This document shows positions 1 through 8,320 of a stretch of 40,584 nt of DNA, in pieces; position 1 is the first letter of the stretch, and each line of letters opens with the position of its first letter. The notes under the pieces were generated by a model. It searched no databases and was not told where the DNA came from. It saw only the letters and a list, made by a program, of their open reading frames with translations. The stretch lies in the NCBI GenBank assembly GCA_029939535.1, contig JAOZST010000009.1:1-40584 (forward strand), written 5' to 3'. The stretch is from NBML01 sp029939535. Lineage in GTDB: Bacteria > Desulfobacterota > Desulfobacteria > Desulfobacterales > Desulfobacteraceae. The position numbers and the translations under genes were made by a program.

Positions 1-117
1 AAAATACTGGTTTCCCTTTTCAACCTGGCTTAGTTTCTTATCTTCATTGTTTGAACAGCCCGTAATGGAAACAAGCAGGATCAGAAAAACAAGGGTGGGC
101 TTTAAACAGGATTTCAT
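1..117 (-). CDS. Lipoprotein, N-terminal part only (runs off the left edge)
   Basis: An open frame reads leftwards from an ATG at 115-117 and leaves the window after 39 residues. It begins MKSCLKP and has a hydrophobic stretch ending in SITGC, a lipoprotein signal peptide with the lipidated cysteine at residue 21. The mature part starts SNNEDKKLSQVEKGNQYF. A good ribosome binding site (GGAGG, about 6 bases before ATG) supports the start. The last visible residues resemble the opening helix of a TPR protein, but too little is present to name a family. The gene is divergent from the 250-1080 / 1077-3389 pair, which also encodes a TPR lipoprotein, so the genes may belong to one envelope cluster. 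Product function is unknown. Confidence 0.75.
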   Translation of the reverse strand, partial: MKSCLKPTLVFLILLVSITGCSNNEDKKLSQVEKGNQYF

Positions 118-177
118 TAAATTCCTCCGGATATATTTAAAGAAGTGGACAGATCTTTAAATTTTGTGATAAATGTA

Positions 178-220
178 TTTGCATAAACTATTCATATTAT
201 ATAATGTTGATATCTGTCAA
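178..220. promoter_or_regulatory. Overlapping divergent sigma-70-like promoters
   Basis: On the plus strand, TTTGCA (178-183), a 16-base spacer and a perfect TATAAT (200-205) would start transcription near 212, ahead of the gene at 250. On the minus strand, TTGACA (complement of 215-220) with an 18-base spacer to TATGAA (complement of 191-196) would serve the lipoprotein gene at the left edge. The boxes interleave, so the two directions probably compete. This comes from consensus matching only. Confidence 0.35.
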
Positions 221-249
221 TTAAAAACTCAACAGCTTTCAGGGGATAC

Positions 250-1080
250 TTGTTTAGAAATACCATAATATTTTTTTCTGTATTTTTGGTTTGCCTGATG
301 CCCGGCCGAGCATTTTCCTGGTTTTCTCAATCCGATGGCACAAAAACGTCCGGGTTTACGATGAGTTCTTCCAGGCCTGATATCTCGTCCAATATCTATG
401 TGCTCCATTACAATACCCCGGAGGAGTATGAAAATTCCGGCATTTTTCTGGATTCAGGAGGGAATTCAGGGTTATTTGCAGACAGAATCAATATTGATAT
501 TCCCCTGGGTATTCTTTCAAAGGAGGAGATAGATCCTGAAGAATACCTTGATCGTCTTCTTGTTGCTAATTTGAGAATTCAAAATATTCTTAACGAATAC
601 CTGGCCTTTAGAAAAAGAACGGAATTTATGTTAAAGGATTTGAGGAATCCCTATCTTGAAAAATTTAAAAATAAAGGTAAACAGAAATTTGCAGTTGCAG
701 GTGAGTTTCAGGAAGGGATAAGGCTTAAAAAAAATTTTGAAAATATCGTCTATTATGGGCCGGGAAACAATAAAATGGTTTTTGAAAAGGTTGAGCTGTC
801 TGTTTATGTCGTAAATCAAACTGCCCGGGTTGGAACATGGGGAATCGCAAATCAGCAGCCGGGAAATAATTCAGGCCTGAACAAGTTGGCGGATACTGCT
901 GGATATCAAAACCTGCCAAGTAAAGATTTTGCTAGGTCCAGTGATAATGAACAATCCGGTATATTTAGTCTTGTTCCTAAAATTTTTAATTATATATTGA
1001 AAAATAAACTGGAAATTCTTCTCTGGTTAGTAATTGTGTCGCTAAGTGGACTGCTTATAACTTTGGTGGTTAAACGGTGA
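250..1080 (+). CDS. Exported protein of unknown function with a C-terminal membrane anchor
   Basis: This is 276 residues with no family recognised. Residues 1-23 form a signal peptide (hydrophobic core, likely cleavage after AFS). A long extracytoplasmic region follows, and residues about 254-274 form one membrane helix ending in a VVKR cytoplasmic anchor. The middle has an EYLDRLLVANLRIQNILNEY helical stretch and a beta-rich section around residues 165-195. The start is TTG at 250, preceded by AGGGG. The next in-frame ATG (298) would destroy the signal peptide, so TTG is preferred. The stop overlaps the start of the TPR lipoprotein gene by 4 bases (GTGA), which implies translational coupling. 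The partner and location suggest an envelope assembly or export role, but that is inference. Confidence 0.7.
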   Translation: MFRNTIIFFSVFLVCLMPGRAFSWFSQSDGTKTSGFTMSSSRPDISSNIYVLHYNTPEEYENSGIFLDSGGNSGLFADRINIDIPLGILSKEEIDPEEYLDRLLVANLRIQNILNEYLAFRKRTEFMLKDLRNPYLEKFKNKGKQKFAVAGEFQEGIRLKKNFENIVYYGPGNNKMVFEKVELSVYVVNQTARVGTWGIANQQPGNNSGLNKLADTAGYQNLPSKDFARSSDNEQSGIFSLVPKIFNYILKNKLEILLWLVIVSLSGLLITLVVKR

Positions 1081-3389
1081 AATTCAGACAAGTTTTTATA
1101 ATGACTATGATTTTGTCCTGCATTATTTTTTTTGGTGGGTGCAGCAAAGAACAGATAATTTCCCATGAAGAAAAAGGGGACAGGGCTTTTGAGGAGAATT
1201 CCTATAGGCTTGCTGTTCAATATTGGATGGAATCCATTGAAAATACTTCTGACAAATACAGGCAGTGTGGTTTATATCATAAAATCGGAAAAACCTGGTT
1301 AAAGCTTTCACGAATTGATCTGGCTGAGAAATATTTTGAGGAGGCTGTTAAAATTAATCCAAAGGAATATGAGATTCAAAAGGATCTGGTGCAGATATTT
1401 CTTTTGCAGGGTAAGAACAATGCTGCTTTGAGAAAACTGGAACTGCTGAAATATGAATTTGAAAAAGATGCTGATTTTTATAGCCTGTACGGCGATGTGT
1501 TCATGCTTTTAAAAAATTTTTTAGAGGCAGAAAAGATGTATCGGAATGCAGTCCTTCAAGACCCAGGGAATATCCGAATTGCCATAAAACTTGCAATGTG
1601 CCTGTATCAGGCTGATAATGGAGATGAGGCTGAAACATTGATTGCAGGCATTCAAAAAAAACAGGCCCTGGCTTCAAATGATCTGCTGCTTTTGTCTGAT
1701 TATTATTTACTTGTTCAGGATTTTAGCCGGGCAGAAGATTTTATTGTCAAGGCATTGGAAAATGATCCCGACAATATCATGCTCAAAATACGCTTATGTC
1801 AGTTTTATTTACAGACAGACATGCGGGACAAGGCAAAAAAAAGCCTTGTTGAATTTGAAGGGGAGTATCCCCAGGGTGCCAGGTTTAAATTGATGCTGGC
1901 AGATATTTTTCTTTCTGAACTGGACATGGATAATGCAGATGTTGTGCTAAAAAAAATAAAAAATATAAAGGAAGTACAGTCAGATTATAATTTGCTAATG
2001 GGGAAATTATGGTTGTTCAAGGGAAAAAATTCCCATGCAATATTTCATCTGAAATCTGTAATTGATATCCGGCCAGGTATTTTATCTGCCCGATATCTTT
2101 TGGGTATTGCCTATTTTGCAGCGGGCCAGACCAAACTCGCTGAAAAAAGTTTTATAAATGTTTTGATACTGAATCCTGATCATGTGGAAACCCTTGTTGC
2201 ACTGGCAGGGCTTCATTATAAAAATCGGGAATATAAACTGGCAGATCAATATCTTGAAAAGGCGATTTCACTCTCACCCTCAAATGTCCGGGCCTTGATG
2301 TTAAAGGGACTCTGTCTCATGGAGCAGAAAAAGGCTAAAAAGGCTTCACAGGAGTTCACCAAGGTGCATTTTCTTATCAAAGATGCGCCTTCCCTTTTTT
2401 TTCTTGGAAAATCCCTTGAAAGCCAGGGAAAATTTGATACTGCCCTTGATCTTTATAAAGATTTGATTGATCAGAAGCCGGAGTTAATGGATGTTCTATA
2501 CAAATATACTGCTTTACTTGTGGAAATGGGCCAGGGGAAAAAAGCAGGGGAGATTGTGGAAAAAATAATTGAAAGGGGATATGGGCATTCAGGTGTATAT
2601 TATGTGGGGGCAAGGGTCAGGCTTGAACTGGAAGATTATGATGCAGCCAGGAAATACCTTGATAAAGCCATGGAGGCCGAAAATGTGCCTGGTTATATAT
2701 ATGGTTTGGCTGCTGAGATGTATCGGAAAACAGGTGAATACAGAAAAGAGGAGGATGTGTTAAGGGTTTGCATGGAAAAAAATCCAGGCTATGCAAAGGC
2801 ATGGATTAATCTTGCAGGTCTTTATTTCAGGAGCCAGAGAAAAACCCAGGCCCTTGAAATTCTGAATCAGGCTGTGAAAAAAATTCCAGATAACGTTTTG
2901 ATTGCAGGGAACCTTGCCTGGCTTCTGCTGGAGGAAAAAAAAGATTTTGACCGGGCCCTGGATCTGGCCAGGACTGCCTATGAAAAATTTCCCGGCAAGG
3001 TTTATTTGATGGATACCCTGGGCTGGGCCTATTATCATAAGAGAATTTTTTCCCAGGCTGAATGGTTGTTGACCGAGGCAGAAGAGCTTGAGCCGGATGA
3101 GGGGATCATAAAATATCATCTGGGCATGGTTTTATACAAACAGGGGAAGCTTTCAGAAGCCAAAGAGAAGCTGAAAAGGGCTCTGGAATACGAGCTTTTG
3201 GATGAAGATATGACTCAGGCAGAACAGGCTCTGGCAGATCTGGAGACAGGCAAGGGGGAGAATGTTTTTAAAGGAGAGATAAAATTTGATCCTGAAGCTC
3301 CTTTGGCTTTTCCGGGGATTTCCAGGGATGATGAGGATATTCTGGAGCCGGACTGGAGCCGGATACTTAAAAAGGCGGACGGGCAGTAA
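1077..3389 (+). CDS. Long TPR-repeat lipoprotein (PrsT-like)
   Basis: This 770-residue protein is almost entirely tetratricopeptide repeats. The signal peptide ends in FFGGC, placing the lipidated cysteine at residue 22. From about residue 30 to 700 there are many 34-residue TPR units with typical spacing (A at position 8, G/A at 20, P at 32), for example the segments containing NPKEYEIQKDL and NPGYAKAWINLAGLYF. The last 60 residues are charged and non-TPR. Long TPR lipoproteins of this kind occur in exosortase/PEP-CTERM polysaccharide loci (PrsT), where they are thought to be scaffolds. That assignment is by resemblance only, since no exosortase is in view. The start is GTG at 1077, inside the stop of the upstream gene, so the two are probably co-translated. 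Confidence 0.8.
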   Translation: MKFRQVFIMTMILSCIIFFGGCSKEQIISHEEKGDRAFEENSYRLAVQYWMESIENTSDKYRQCGLYHKIGKTWLKLSRIDLAEKYFEEAVKINPKEYEIQKDLVQIFLLQGKNNAALRKLELLKYEFEKDADFYSLYGDVFMLLKNFLEAEKMYRNAVLQDPGNIRIAIKLAMCLYQADNGDEAETLIAGIQKKQALASNDLLLLSDYYLLVQDFSRAEDFIVKALENDPDNIMLKIRLCQFYLQTDMRDKAKKSLVEFEGEYPQGARFKLMLADIFLSELDMDNADVVLKKIKNIKEVQSDYNLLMGKLWLFKGKNSHAIFHLKSVIDIRPGILSARYLLGIAYFAAGQTKLAEKSFINVLILNPDHVETLVALAGLHYKNREYKLADQYLEKAISLSPSNVRALMLKGLCLMEQKKAKKASQEFTKVHFLIKDAPSLFFLGKSLESQGKFDTALDLYKDLIDQKPELMDVLYKYTALLVEMGQGKKAGEIVEKIIERGYGHSGVYYVGARVRLELEDYDAARKYLDKAMEAENVPGYIYGLAAEMYRKTGEYRKEEDVLRVCMEKNPGYAKAWINLAGLYFRSQRKTQALEILNQAVKKIPDNVLIAGNLAWLLLEEKKDFDRALDLARTAYEKFPGKVYLMDTLGWAYYHKRIFSQAEWLLTEAEELEPDEGIIKYHLGMVLYKQGKLSEAKEKLKRALEYELLDEDMTQAEQALADLETGKGENVFKGEIKFDPEAPLAFPGISRDDEDILEPDWSRILKKADGQ

Positions 3390-3465
3390 TCTCTGGAAAA
3401 AATAATGTTTGGATTGGAAAGACATATCATAGATATGAATACCGAAAATAAAGGTTGTGATACGA

Positions 3466-5046
3466 ATGCGTTTTTTTAATACAGCCGGGCCTTGTAAAAG
3501 CAAAAAGCACTATATGATTCCTCCCCTTGAGAGGTTTGATCTTGGGGACATTTTGATGCTTATGGATCAGGAAAAGTATTTTGTTCTCCATGCACCCAGG
3601 CAGACCGGGAAAACAACCTGTATGCTGGCCCTTATAGAATATCTTAATACGGAGGGCAAATATCATGTTCTTTATGTTAATGTGGAAGCAGCACAGGCTG
3701 CAAGGGAGGATGTGGCAGCCGGGATGAAAGCGGTGCTTGCAGATTTTATTTCCAGGGCTGAAGATTTTTCAGATGATGATTTTATGGATAAGGTGCGGCA
3801 TCGTGTGTTTAAAACAAAGAATGAGTTTTCAGCATTATATGAAGTTTTAACTTTATGGGCAGCCAGCAATTCCAAACCAGTAGTTTTGATAATAGATGAG
3901 ATTGATTCTCTTGTGGGGGATACGCTGATATCGGTTTTGCGTCAGATAAGATCAGGGTATGATAAGAGACCGGAAAAATTTCCCCAGTCCATTATTCTTT
4001 GTGGTGTAAGGGATGTAAGGGATTACAGGATTCATTCAGATAAAGACAAATCTGTGATAACAGGCGGCAGTGCATTTAATATCAAAGCGGAATCATTACG
4101 GCTTGGAGATTTTACCAGGAATGAGGTTGAATCCCTTTTAAGTCAGCATACAAAAGAGACCGGGCAGAAGTTTTCCAGGGATGGTATTGATCTTATCTGG
4201 GAAGATACCCTGGGGCAACCCTGGTTAGTATCTGCTCTGGCCTATGAAGTTTGTTTTAAATTAAAGGAGGGACGGAACAGGGCAACCGATATTAATAAGG
4301 CAATGATAGCCCGGGCAAAGGAAAATCTTATTCTGAGACGGGAAACCCATCTTGATCAGCTTGCGGACAAATTGAAGGAAGAGAGGGTGAGAAGTGTTGT
4401 GGAGCCTGTTCTTATGGGCACGGTCGCGGCATCCAATATATCACTTGATGATCTGGACTATGTTTATGATCTGGGTCTTATCAGGAGAAAACCCCATGTG
4501 ACAATCAGTAATCCAATATACGCAGAGATTATACCCCGCATGCTGGTGGCTACCACCCAGGAAATGATGAGTTTTGAAACCCTGTGGTATGTAAACAAGG
4601 ATGGCAGCCTTGATACGAATAAGCTTTTGGAGGGGTTTCAGGAATTTTTTAGGGAGCATTCAGAGCATTGGCTTGAGCGTTTCAGCTATAAAGAGGCTGG
4701 GCCCCAGCTTCTGCTCCAGGCTTTTCTCCAGAGGATAGTGAATTCCGGGGGGAGAATTGAGAGAGAGTACGGCCTTGGCAGGATGCGTACGGATCTGCTG
4801 GTGATCTGGGACAGGGGGAATGGGGATATTCAGAAAATAGTCATAGAACTTAAAATTTTATATAAAAGCCTTGAGAAAACCATTGCGTTGGGTCTTGAGC
4901 AGACACACAGGTATATGGAGAGGTGCGGGGGTAAGGAAGGTCATCTTGTGATTTTCAACAGAAGTAAAGATGTTTCCTGGGATGCGAAAGTTTTTTCGGA
5001 AAAAAGGAGTTATGGGGGCGGGGATATTTGGGTTTGGGGTATGTGA
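3466..5046 (+). CDS. AAA-type ATPase with a C-terminal PD-(D/E)XK nuclease-like domain
   Basis: This is 526 residues from ATG at 3466. GTG at 3457 is possible, but AAGG at 3451-3454 is correctly spaced only for 3466, and this family usually begins MRFFNTAGP. Walker A is APRQTGKTT (residues 43-51) and Walker B is VVLIIDEID (139-147). A winged-helix-like section follows around residues 300-365. The C-terminal region has D443 in RTDLLV and E461-L-K463 in IVIELKI, the spacing of a PD-(D/E)XK core. Similar ATPases with restriction-like tails are widespread, often in many divergent copies, and are suspected of being mobile or defence-related. Their real role is unknown. The gene is not coupled to the TPR gene (76 bases apart) and is followed by a CAAAGGCGC-type repeat, consistent with later arrival. 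Confidence 0.75.
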   Translation: MRFFNTAGPCKSKKHYMIPPLERFDLGDILMLMDQEKYFVLHAPRQTGKTTCMLALIEYLNTEGKYHVLYVNVEAAQAAREDVAAGMKAVLADFISRAEDFSDDDFMDKVRHRVFKTKNEFSALYEVLTLWAASNSKPVVLIIDEIDSLVGDTLISVLRQIRSGYDKRPEKFPQSIILCGVRDVRDYRIHSDKDKSVITGGSAFNIKAESLRLGDFTRNEVESLLSQHTKETGQKFSRDGIDLIWEDTLGQPWLVSALAYEVCFKLKEGRNRATDINKAMIARAKENLILRRETHLDQLADKLKEERVRSVVEPVLMGTVAASNISLDDLDYVYDLGLIRRKPHVTISNPIYAEIIPRMLVATTQEMMSFETLWYVNKDGSLDTNKLLEGFQEFFREHSEHWLERFSYKEAGPQLLLQAFLQRIVNSGGRIEREYGLGRMRTDLLVIWDRGNGDIQKIVIELKILYKSLEKTIALGLEQTHRYMERCGGKEGHLVIFNRSKDVSWDAKVFSEKRSYGGGDIWVWGM

Positions 5047-5050
5047 TTTG

Positions 5051-5080
5051 TTCTCACACAAAGGCGCAAAGGCACAAAGA
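5051..5080. repeat. CGCAAAG-type short repeat tract
   Basis: Directly after the ATPase stop lies a tract beginning TTCTCACACAAAGG and continuing with two further CAAAG units at 7-8 base spacing. Tracts of this form recur beside accessory genes in many bacterial genomes. The repetition is seen in the sequence. Its meaning as an insertion scar or dispersed element is inferred, and other copies lie outside this window if they exist. Confidence 0.45.
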
Positions 5081-5094
5081 AAAAAAGAAGGAGT

Positions 5095-6861
5095 TTATTT
5101 TAGGATTTCAATTTCAACGCGGCGGTTCATCATTCTTCCCCAGGCTGTATCATTGCTTTCAATTGGGTTTTCACTGCCTGATCCCTGGATTGTAATTTGA
5201 TCTGGTTTTACTCCCTTGCCCAGTAAAAAGCTTTTCACTATATTGGCCCTGAAACTTGATAATTTTCGGTTGTATTTTGGATTTCCCTGGGAATCTGTAT
5301 AGCCTGTAATAAGGATATTGGATCCAGGGTGCATTGCCAGGATATTGGCAAAAGTGTTCAGGTTTTCGTAGCCGGGTTCGGTAAAGTCATTGGTATTATA
5401 TTTGAACCTTACAATCACAGTGTCCAGGGGCAGGGGTAGAATTTCTTTTTTATTTGTAATTTTATTTTTTCTGATTTCTGGTTCCAAGGGGTTTATAATA
5501 ATTGGATCGGCTTTCATATTAACTGATTCTTCGGGTTGAACCAGGTTTTTGTCAACTTTTTGGGTGAGTTTAAAATCAGGTTTAATGTCATGTTTGATGT
5601 CCGATTCAATATCCGGGATCAATATTTTTTCCGGGCTTGAATCCTGGGGGTCTGGTTTTATTGGTTCAAACGGGATGGGTTTGGACACAATTTTTTCACC
5701 ATTGGTGGGGGCTGGGTTTTTATTTTTTTCCTCCAGGGGCTGGGTCATTTGGGGTTCAGGAGTCTGGGCAGGGTCTAGGGACCGGGGTGTGAAATAATTC
5801 GCAATGGAATTCGGAAGAAAGGGTATGATCTGTCTTTTCAGAGCAAAGATTCGGCTGCTGGCCATGGATATAGAAGTTTTAAAATGGTTTGGGAATATGA
5901 AAAACCATGAGAGGATGAAAAGTAAAATCAGGGCCATTGCCCATTTGAAAAATATTCTGGTTTTATTGGGGGCAGGAGTGGGTTGCGGTGGGGGCAGGAC
6001 AGGTGCTGGGCTTGAATGAAAGTCGTTGAAACCGTTTATGTCCCGATTTTTGACATGGGCCGGGATTTTTAATTCTCTGGCGCATTCCCTGACAATGAGA
6101 TCGTTGATCTCTTTTTTGTCTTTAACATATCCGGACAAAAGGGAATGGTCGCAGATTATGTTTATCCTGCGGGGAAATCCGCCTGAGTACATGAAGACTT
6201 CCTGCACGGCCGAGGTGTCAAAAATGGTTTCTGCGGTTCCTGCTGCTTTGAGGCGGTGTTTGATATATTCGCCGGTTTCATCCGGGGTAAGGGGATCAAG
6301 GTTGTAATTCAGTGTGAGTCTTTGTCTTACAGCCCTGTTCTGTTGCTGGTTCAGGATTTCATTGAATTCATTCTGGCCCACAAAAAAGATGTTAATTAAT
6401 TTTGCATCGGTTCTTTCAATATTGGATAAAAGGCGGATCTCTTCCAGCATTTCCTGGGTGAGGAGCTGGGATTCATCGATTATGAGCAATACTTTTTTAT
6501 CATCATCATAGGCTTTCAGTAAAAAACGCCGGAAATGGGCCAGAAAGCTTCCTTTGGTGGAAAATTCCCTTTTTATGCCAAATCCTGTGGCAATGTAATT
6601 GAGAAAATCCATTTTTTCAAGGCTGGGGTCTGGAACGGAAGTGCAGAGAATATCATCACCCAGGCTTTGGAGAAGGGAGTTGATCAAGGAAGTTTTTCCT
6701 GTTCCCACATCCCCGGTCAGCAGTAGAAATCCCTTATTGTCCAAAATGCCATATTTTAATGTGGCCAGGGCTTCTTTGTGTTTTTCTCCAAACCACATAA
6801 AAGCTGGATCAGAACTGATTTGAAAGGGTTTTGAATGAAGCTTGTAAAATGAAGTATACAT
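5095..6861 (-). CDS. ExeA-like AAA ATPase fused through a membrane helix to an OmpA domain
   Basis: This is 588 residues in three parts. Residues 1-270 are an ExeA/GspA-type ATPase, starting MYTSFYKLHSKPF, with Walker A GDVGTGKT (50-57), Walker B VLLIIDE (124-130) and an arginine-rich SGGFPRRIN segment near 227-234. Residues 304-324 are one membrane helix, with a proline-rich stretch just before it. Residues 345-470 are a low-complexity Pro/Asp/Lys linker, then an OmpA-like peptidoglycan-binding domain (about 475-588) with TDSQGNPKYNRKLSSFRA and a closing NRRVEIEI. The layout puts the ATPase in the cytoplasm and the OmpA part in the periplasm. ExeA proteins help secretins cross the wall, and related ATPases occur in exosortase loci. 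It lies 9 bases after 6871-8025 in the same operon. Confidence 0.85.
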   Translation of the reverse strand: MYTSFYKLHSKPFQISSDPAFMWFGEKHKEALATLKYGILDNKGFLLLTGDVGTGKTSLINSLLQSLGDDILCTSVPDPSLEKMDFLNYIATGFGIKREFSTKGSFLAHFRRFLLKAYDDDKKVLLIIDESQLLTQEMLEEIRLLSNIERTDAKLINIFFVGQNEFNEILNQQQNRAVRQRLTLNYNLDPLTPDETGEYIKHRLKAAGTAETIFDTSAVQEVFMYSGGFPRRINIICDHSLLSGYVKDKKEINDLIVRECARELKIPAHVKNRDINGFNDFHSSPAPVLPPPQPTPAPNKTRIFFKWAMALILLFILSWFFIFPNHFKTSISMASSRIFALKRQIIPFLPNSIANYFTPRSLDPAQTPEPQMTQPLEEKNKNPAPTNGEKIVSKPIPFEPIKPDPQDSSPEKILIPDIESDIKHDIKPDFKLTQKVDKNLVQPEESVNMKADPIIINPLEPEIRKNKITNKKEILPLPLDTVIVRFKYNTNDFTEPGYENLNTFANILAMHPGSNILITGYTDSQGNPKYNRKLSSFRANIVKSFLLGKGVKPDQITIQGSGSENPIESNDTAWGRMMNRRVEIEILK

Positions 6862-6870
6862 AATGGTATT

Positions 6871-8025
6871 TTATAAATTGTGGAGAAAGTCCATATCCCT
6901 GGTTTGTGTGTTTTTGGTGCCTATAACTATCACTTCAATTTTATTTTCAAGATGTCTAAAATACAGACGTCCATTATAGGCGAATAATACTTCAAGGCAA
7001 GCTGTTTTATGTTTCCTGCCTGAAAAAACTTTGCGTTTGATAATGATGTTTCCAGGATTCTGGTTTAATTGATGGATGATTTCTTCTGCCTTGATCTGCT
7101 GCTCTTCAGTGAGGATGAAGAACCCAGCAAGGGCTTTCCTGTTCATTTTTATGTTTTTATATACAGATGAAAACCGCTTTGACTGAAAGTCAAATTCATT
7201 TCGTCTGGATTTGGAGCCTTTTCTTCTCTCATATTTCTGCAAAGTGGATTTAAGGTCGTCAATTTCCGATTCCCGGCGGTTTTTCAGTTCAATAAAGGAG
7301 TTGAGTTGTTTTTCAAGGGAAAGGATTTCCTTGAACATCTCTTCTTCATTGATTTTTGTTTTTTTTTTATTTTCCTGATATTTTGTATTCAGGGCTTTTA
7401 TATTTTCGAACAATCCCTGACGTTCATTGTTTAATTCTTCAAGAATGGCCTGGCGGGACTGTTCTTCTTTTTTAAGGTCTTTGATGAGTTCCTGTTCTGC
7501 CATGTGGCTTTGTTCCGCTTTTGAACTTCCGATTTTATAAAACATACAAAAGATCGATAGAGAAATAACAGAATACAAAAAAAGGATGAGATTGGCCAGC
7601 AGTGAACCGTGGGTCAGGTTTGTCCGGGTATTAACCACCAGGCCGCTGTTGAGAATTTCGAAATTTTTCTGGGTAATGACTTGCGTATCAAATCCTTTGT
7701 TGATCTCACTGGTCAAAGATTCCGTATCGATATAGAGGGGATAAATGATTTTGCCCTGCCGGGTAGTGACCCGGATTTCCATGTCAAGGCCTATGTAGTG
7801 AATCAAAAAATCTTTTTTTTTGTAAGCATGGATATTGTTGGCAATTTGTTCTTCTATGTGGATGCTGCCGTTTAAAAGAGGTGTTGAGTCTCCCACTATA
7901 ATGTTTTGAAAAGCTTGAAGATAATGGCGGTCAAGGTATTGCTGGCAGACAGTGAAGGTGGCAATATATAAAAGAGGGGTCAGCACCAGGCATACTAGGG
8001 CAATTTTTAATGGGAAAAATTTCAT
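6871..8025 (-). CDS. Two-helix membrane protein with coiled coil and RelE/ParE-like C-terminal domain
   Basis: This is 384 residues. Residues 8-28 and 143-164 are membrane helices enclosing a periplasmic domain of about 115 residues, possibly a sensor. Residues 170-268 are a strongly charged coiled coil. A basic linker (RRKGSKSRR) leads to residues 293-384. These contain a helix pair with the NQNPGN turn and a strand series ending GRLYFRHLENKIEVIVIGT then KNTQTRDMDFL, which resembles the RelE/ParE fold where the final strands are followed by a TQ-x-D-I helix. That similarity is by eye, and the catalytic RelE residues cannot be confirmed. It is the first gene of an operon with the ATPase-OmpA fusion. 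TGGAG just upstream supports the ATG. No antitoxin-like partner is adjacent, so a regulatory or docking use is more likely than toxicity. Confidence 0.65.
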   Translation of the reverse strand: MKFFPLKIALVCLVLTPLLYIATFTVCQQYLDRHYLQAFQNIIVGDSTPLLNGSIHIEEQIANNIHAYKKKDFLIHYIGLDMEIRVTTRQGKIIYPLYIDTESLTSEINKGFDTQVITQKNFEILNSGLVVNTRTNLTHGSLLANLILFLYSVISLSIFCMFYKIGSSKAEQSHMAEQELIKDLKKEEQSRQAILEELNNERQGLFENIKALNTKYQENKKKTKINEEEMFKEILSLEKQLNSFIELKNRRESEIDDLKSTLQKYERRKGSKSRRNEFDFQSKRFSSVYKNIKMNRKALAGFFILTEEQQIKAEEIIHQLNQNPGNIIIKRKVFSGRKHKTACLEVLFAYNGRLYFRHLENKIEVIVIGTKNTQTRDMDFLHNL

Positions 8026-8075
8026 GTCTCCACTCGTTTTATTGTTCCGGCTTTATATGATCTGCTTTACAGTAT

Positions 8076-8102
8076 CAGGAGGGCAATGCTCCTGTTTTTT
8101 TT
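8076..8102 (+). terminator. Intrinsic-terminator-like hairpin, antisense to the upstream gene's leader
   Basis: CAGGAG (8076-8081) pairs with CTCCTG (8089-8094) around a 7-base loop and is followed by eight T. By shape it terminates plus-strand transcription. No plus-strand gene ends nearby, so it would stop antisense RNA from the 6871-8025 gene before the sigma-54 promoter. It could also be a 5' leader hairpin on the minus strand. Confidence 0.4.
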
Positions 8103-8269
8103 GACCATATCTCAGAAATATTTGATTTTCAAGGGGCCAGGAAAATTTGACAAGCTTAGATATGATTGAAGGGTAAGATCTTAGTAAATTGTTTTCTCAT
8201 TAATAGATACTTTTTTTCACATTGTTACTTTTTTTTCATAGAAGAAAAAATATTTTAAAACAGCTAAAC

Positions 8270-8281
8270 TGACAGCTGTCA
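8270..8281. promoter_or_regulatory. Perfect 12-base palindrome, candidate activator site
   Basis: TGACAGCTGTCA is fully self-complementary and lies 24 bases upstream of the -24 element of the sigma-54 promoter. Sigma-54 enhancer proteins bind such dyads, usually further upstream (about -80 to -150). Its closeness makes this either an unusual activator site or a repressor site. Confidence 0.4.
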
Positions 8282-8304
8282 ACCGTATTATATGAGCAAA
8301 AAAA

Positions 8305-8320
8305 TGGCATATTTTTTGCA
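8305..8320 (+). promoter_or_regulatory. Sigma-54 (RpoN) promoter for the FeeM-like gene
   Basis: TGGCATATTTTTTGCA matches the sigma-54 consensus TGGCAYR-N4-TTGCW at every specified base, with the required 12-base GG-to-GC spacing. Transcription would start near 8332, leaving a leader of about 216 bases. RpoN control with a dedicated enhancer protein is known for several exosortase/PEP-CTERM loci. No enhancer-binding protein gene is in this window. Confidence 0.7.

Noticed and set aside
3457..3465. GTG at 3457 as start of the ATPase gene
   Set aside because: The AAGG ribosome site is only 2 bases away from it, while ATG 3466 is well spaced and matches the usual family N-terminus.
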